From Phytophthora colocasiae (Eukaryota; Oomycota; Peronosporomycetes; Peronosporales; Peronosporaceae): DNA of 64,000 nucleotides. Below are positions 62,463 to 64,000 of the stretch, in pieces; within the stretch, counting starts at the first letter, position 1, and every line of letters begins with the position of its first letter. Both the position numbers and the translations under genes were made by a program. The stretch lies in assembly GCA_018806915.1 (NCBI GenBank), contig JAGKQI010000002.1, positions 1 through 64,000 of the forward strand, written 5' to 3'. The notes under the pieces are model-generated. The model did no database searches. It was not told where the DNA came from and saw nothing but the letters and a program-made list of their open reading frames with translations.

Positions 62463-64000
62463 ATGGACTCGCCAACGCCCACGTCTCCGTCCGCTTCTGA
62501 GGACGCGCAAGCCTCACCTGCTGCCTCTGCAGCAGGAACAACGACCTCAGCAGTGCTCACTAGCACTGCTGCTTCCAGCGGTCCGACAGAGAAGCTCTCT
62601 GTCACCAAGTACCATGCTCTCCATAAGGAGAAGCATGAGAAGAAGAAGAAGTCTTCTTCTCTAGCAGAGATTAAAAATCATGCTGTCCCTCTCAAAGAAC
62701 TCTTTGGAGAGGACTACGAAGACATCCTCGACTACGAGGAGGATGTCGAGGAGGGGGAGGTTGATGTCAAGGCTCCCGCTCCCGTGTCTTCGTCCGAAGA
62801 CACGTCAGACCCACCCGTGGGATCTCGACGACCTCGTGATGAGGCCTCGGAAGCTCGAAGCGTCCGCGCAGTGATGATGAAGCGTCCCCCATGTCGAGGG
62901 CGCTCACTGCCCCGCGCACTGATCCGCCAGTGCGCACGCCATGGATGCCTACTGAGGCAGAGATCCATGACCGGTTCGGTGCTAGTTCACCACCGAACCC
63001 GATACTGTTATACTCATGCAACAGTATCAACGACGACGACGTCGCCGCTAAGGTTGTCTTTGAGTCCGAGACTCAAAGACGCGACTACTATGTCGGGCTC
63101 TTCCATGAGCTCCGATACTATGCAGCGAAGAAGACTTCGCGCAAGAGCAAAGTGCCAGAGTGGCAGGCACTTTGTCAGTCGTGGAATGCCTTTGTTGATA
63201 ACTTCAACAAAGACCCGAAGGCGTATCGCGAGCGCGTTGCTGCGGCTCGCGATCGCTACTACACTTACACTACGCGTGGTAAGTGTGAACGCCTCCATGA
63301 TCAGTCCATGGAAGCGGGGATCCCATGTGCCGTTCCCTTTGGCACACCCTGTCCGTGTTGCCAACCTTTGGCAACACGTCTCACCGAAAGTGATCTCCTG
63401 GGGTACACGGTCGTCCGTGTACCCGAACACATCAAGGAACTCCGTGGTCGTATTGTGCCACGCAAAGCTCCGAGTGCTGTGGCTGACCGCAGCACTCCTC
63501 GTGCAGGGTTTACCCCTGCAAGTTATGGTGGGCTTCGTACGCCCTCACCATTTCCGGAACGTCCTCCATCAGGACGTTCCGCGGCTCCCATGTATCTCGA
63601 TGGGGAGGAAATCCTCTCCAACGAATACGAAAACGAACCCCTTGAGAGTTCGTTCTCTTATGAGCCACAATCCGCTCAACAATCCAGCGGATCGCTCCAC
63701 GCGCGTCGCGCAACGGCGGCGGAGGGGGTGGGAACACTACCTCAGCATGGTCAACGCTATGACCATGACGATCGTGCCCTGCACGATCGAGTTGCTGCGC
63801 TGGAGCAGACACAGAGCGCTGAGATAGCTGCTCTGAAGCAGGAGGTTCGTGTCCTCCGTGCTGAGGTCTGCGAGGCAGCTCAGACTGCCTCGAACCTCTC
63901 GTCCGGTCTTGGGACGAGAGTGAACCGGTTGATCGACCGTGTCGACGGTCTCGAGAAGGCCTTCCAGGCCTCTCGCACTCCTCAGTCGGACTACCAACCC
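62463..64000 (+). CDS. Long ORF with C-terminal coiled coil, one 2-bp frameshift, runs off window
   Basis: Starts MDSPTPTSPSASEDAQ 101 bp from the LTR. The first frame (62463 to about 62868) is Ser/Ala-rich, then has a Lys-rich and an acidic stretch (YEDILDYEEDVEEGEVD). An extra GC at about 62866-62869 shifts frame. From 62870 the second frame (SDDEASPMSRALTAP) stays open for 377 codons to the end of the window. It includes a Tyr/Arg-rich domain (FHELRYYAAKKTSRKSK), CPCCQPLATRLTESDLLGY, and from about 63760 a heptad-like helix (VAALEQTQSAEIAALKQEVR). The acidic start and coiled coil are Gag-like, but the strand is opposite to the inferred element. It overlaps a chromodomain on the other strand. 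Confidence 0.6.
63510..64000 (-). CDS. pol: C-terminus of Gypsy Pol with chromodomain, enters from right
   Basis: The - frame is open from the window edge to TAA at 63510. After a Ser/Arg/Pro-rich linker and a PPPPPP run, a chromodomain follows: IRWIVERIVAHK, then RFRIRWRGFPPHRDTWEP, then LMEDVPEMVRAYEAHH. The aromatic and Trp-Glu-Pro positions of the fold are present. In chromoviral Gypsy elements this domain ends the integrase and steers insertion to marked chromatin. The distance to the LTR (about 1.1 kb) is long and is filled by the opposite ORF. Integrase itself would be right of the window. Confidence 0.75.
   Translation of the reverse strand, partial: VGSPTEECERPGRPSRDRRHGRSTGSLSSQDRTRGSRQSELPRRPQHGGHEPPASEQLSQRSVSAPAQQLDRAGHDRHGHSVDHAEVVFPPPPPPLRDARGAIRWIVERIVAHKRTNSQGVRFRIRWRGFPPHRDTWEPRNVLMEDVPEMVRAYEAHHNLQG

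Overview
The window looks like oomycete nuclear DNA, most likely Phytophthora or a close relative. The signs are short GT-AG introns of 54-76 bp, families of degenerate ankyrin proteins, an oomycete-type multipass membrane protein, a secreted protein with an RxLR/EER-like N-terminus, and a mixture of Gypsy, Copia, Helitron, hAT and Tc1/mariner elements. This assignment is inferred from gene content; no species-specific marker was seen.

Layout. (1) 1-17862: a tandem array of a unit of about 577 bp. Every unit carries one tRNA-Cys(GCA) gene, giving 30 full copies plus one truncated terminal copy, all on the + strand. The first eight units (to about 4.6 kb) are full of random small indels, whereas the rest are nearly identical. 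I read the first part as unpolished sequence at a contig end rather than biology. (2) 18147-24118: a complete LTR retrotransposon on the - strand, with nearly identical LTRs and a GAAC target duplication, encoding Gag but no polymerase. It sits 79 bp upstream of a decayed intradiol-dioxygenase-like gene (24198-25224). (3) 25300-37364: a compact, ordinary gene block. It holds a TOM1/THH1-like membrane protein, a DHH-family Ppx/prune-like phosphatase, a PRL phosphatase with a CAAX box, two ankyrin genes, a 66-residue PDCD4/SERBP1-like mini-protein, the tRNA m1A58 methyltransferase catalytic subunit, an RMD1/DUF155 protein and a secreted effector-like protein. Introns were resolved by hand where frame and splice signals allowed. 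(4) 38961-41069: an intact hAT transposase. (5) 41997-45205: an ankyrin gene interrupted six codons after its ATG by a 1540-bp Tc1/mariner-like element with 145-bp terminal inverted repeats and a TA target duplication. It is divergent from a six-exon membrane-protein gene of unknown family (45334-46221). A 549-aa membrane protein and an intact 628-aa ankyrin paralogue follow. (6) 50759-55555: a frameshifted Helitron Rep/helicase. (7) 55580-58767: mostly repeat debris, including a 116-bp displaced piece of the tRNA-Cys repeat unit. (8) 58768-61900: a decayed Copia element cut off by a Gypsy LTR (61901-62361). Beyond that LTR the same DNA reads as a chromodomain on the - strand and as a long coiled-coil ORF on the + strand, running off the window.

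The most unusual item is the tRNA-Cys satellite. It is effectively a tandem tRNA gene family with a variable TGTGTGATCT minisatellite in each spacer, no close Pol III terminator, and a stray fragment of the unit elsewhere. The antisense ORF over a chromodomain and the precise mariner interruption of the ankyrin gene are the next most interesting.
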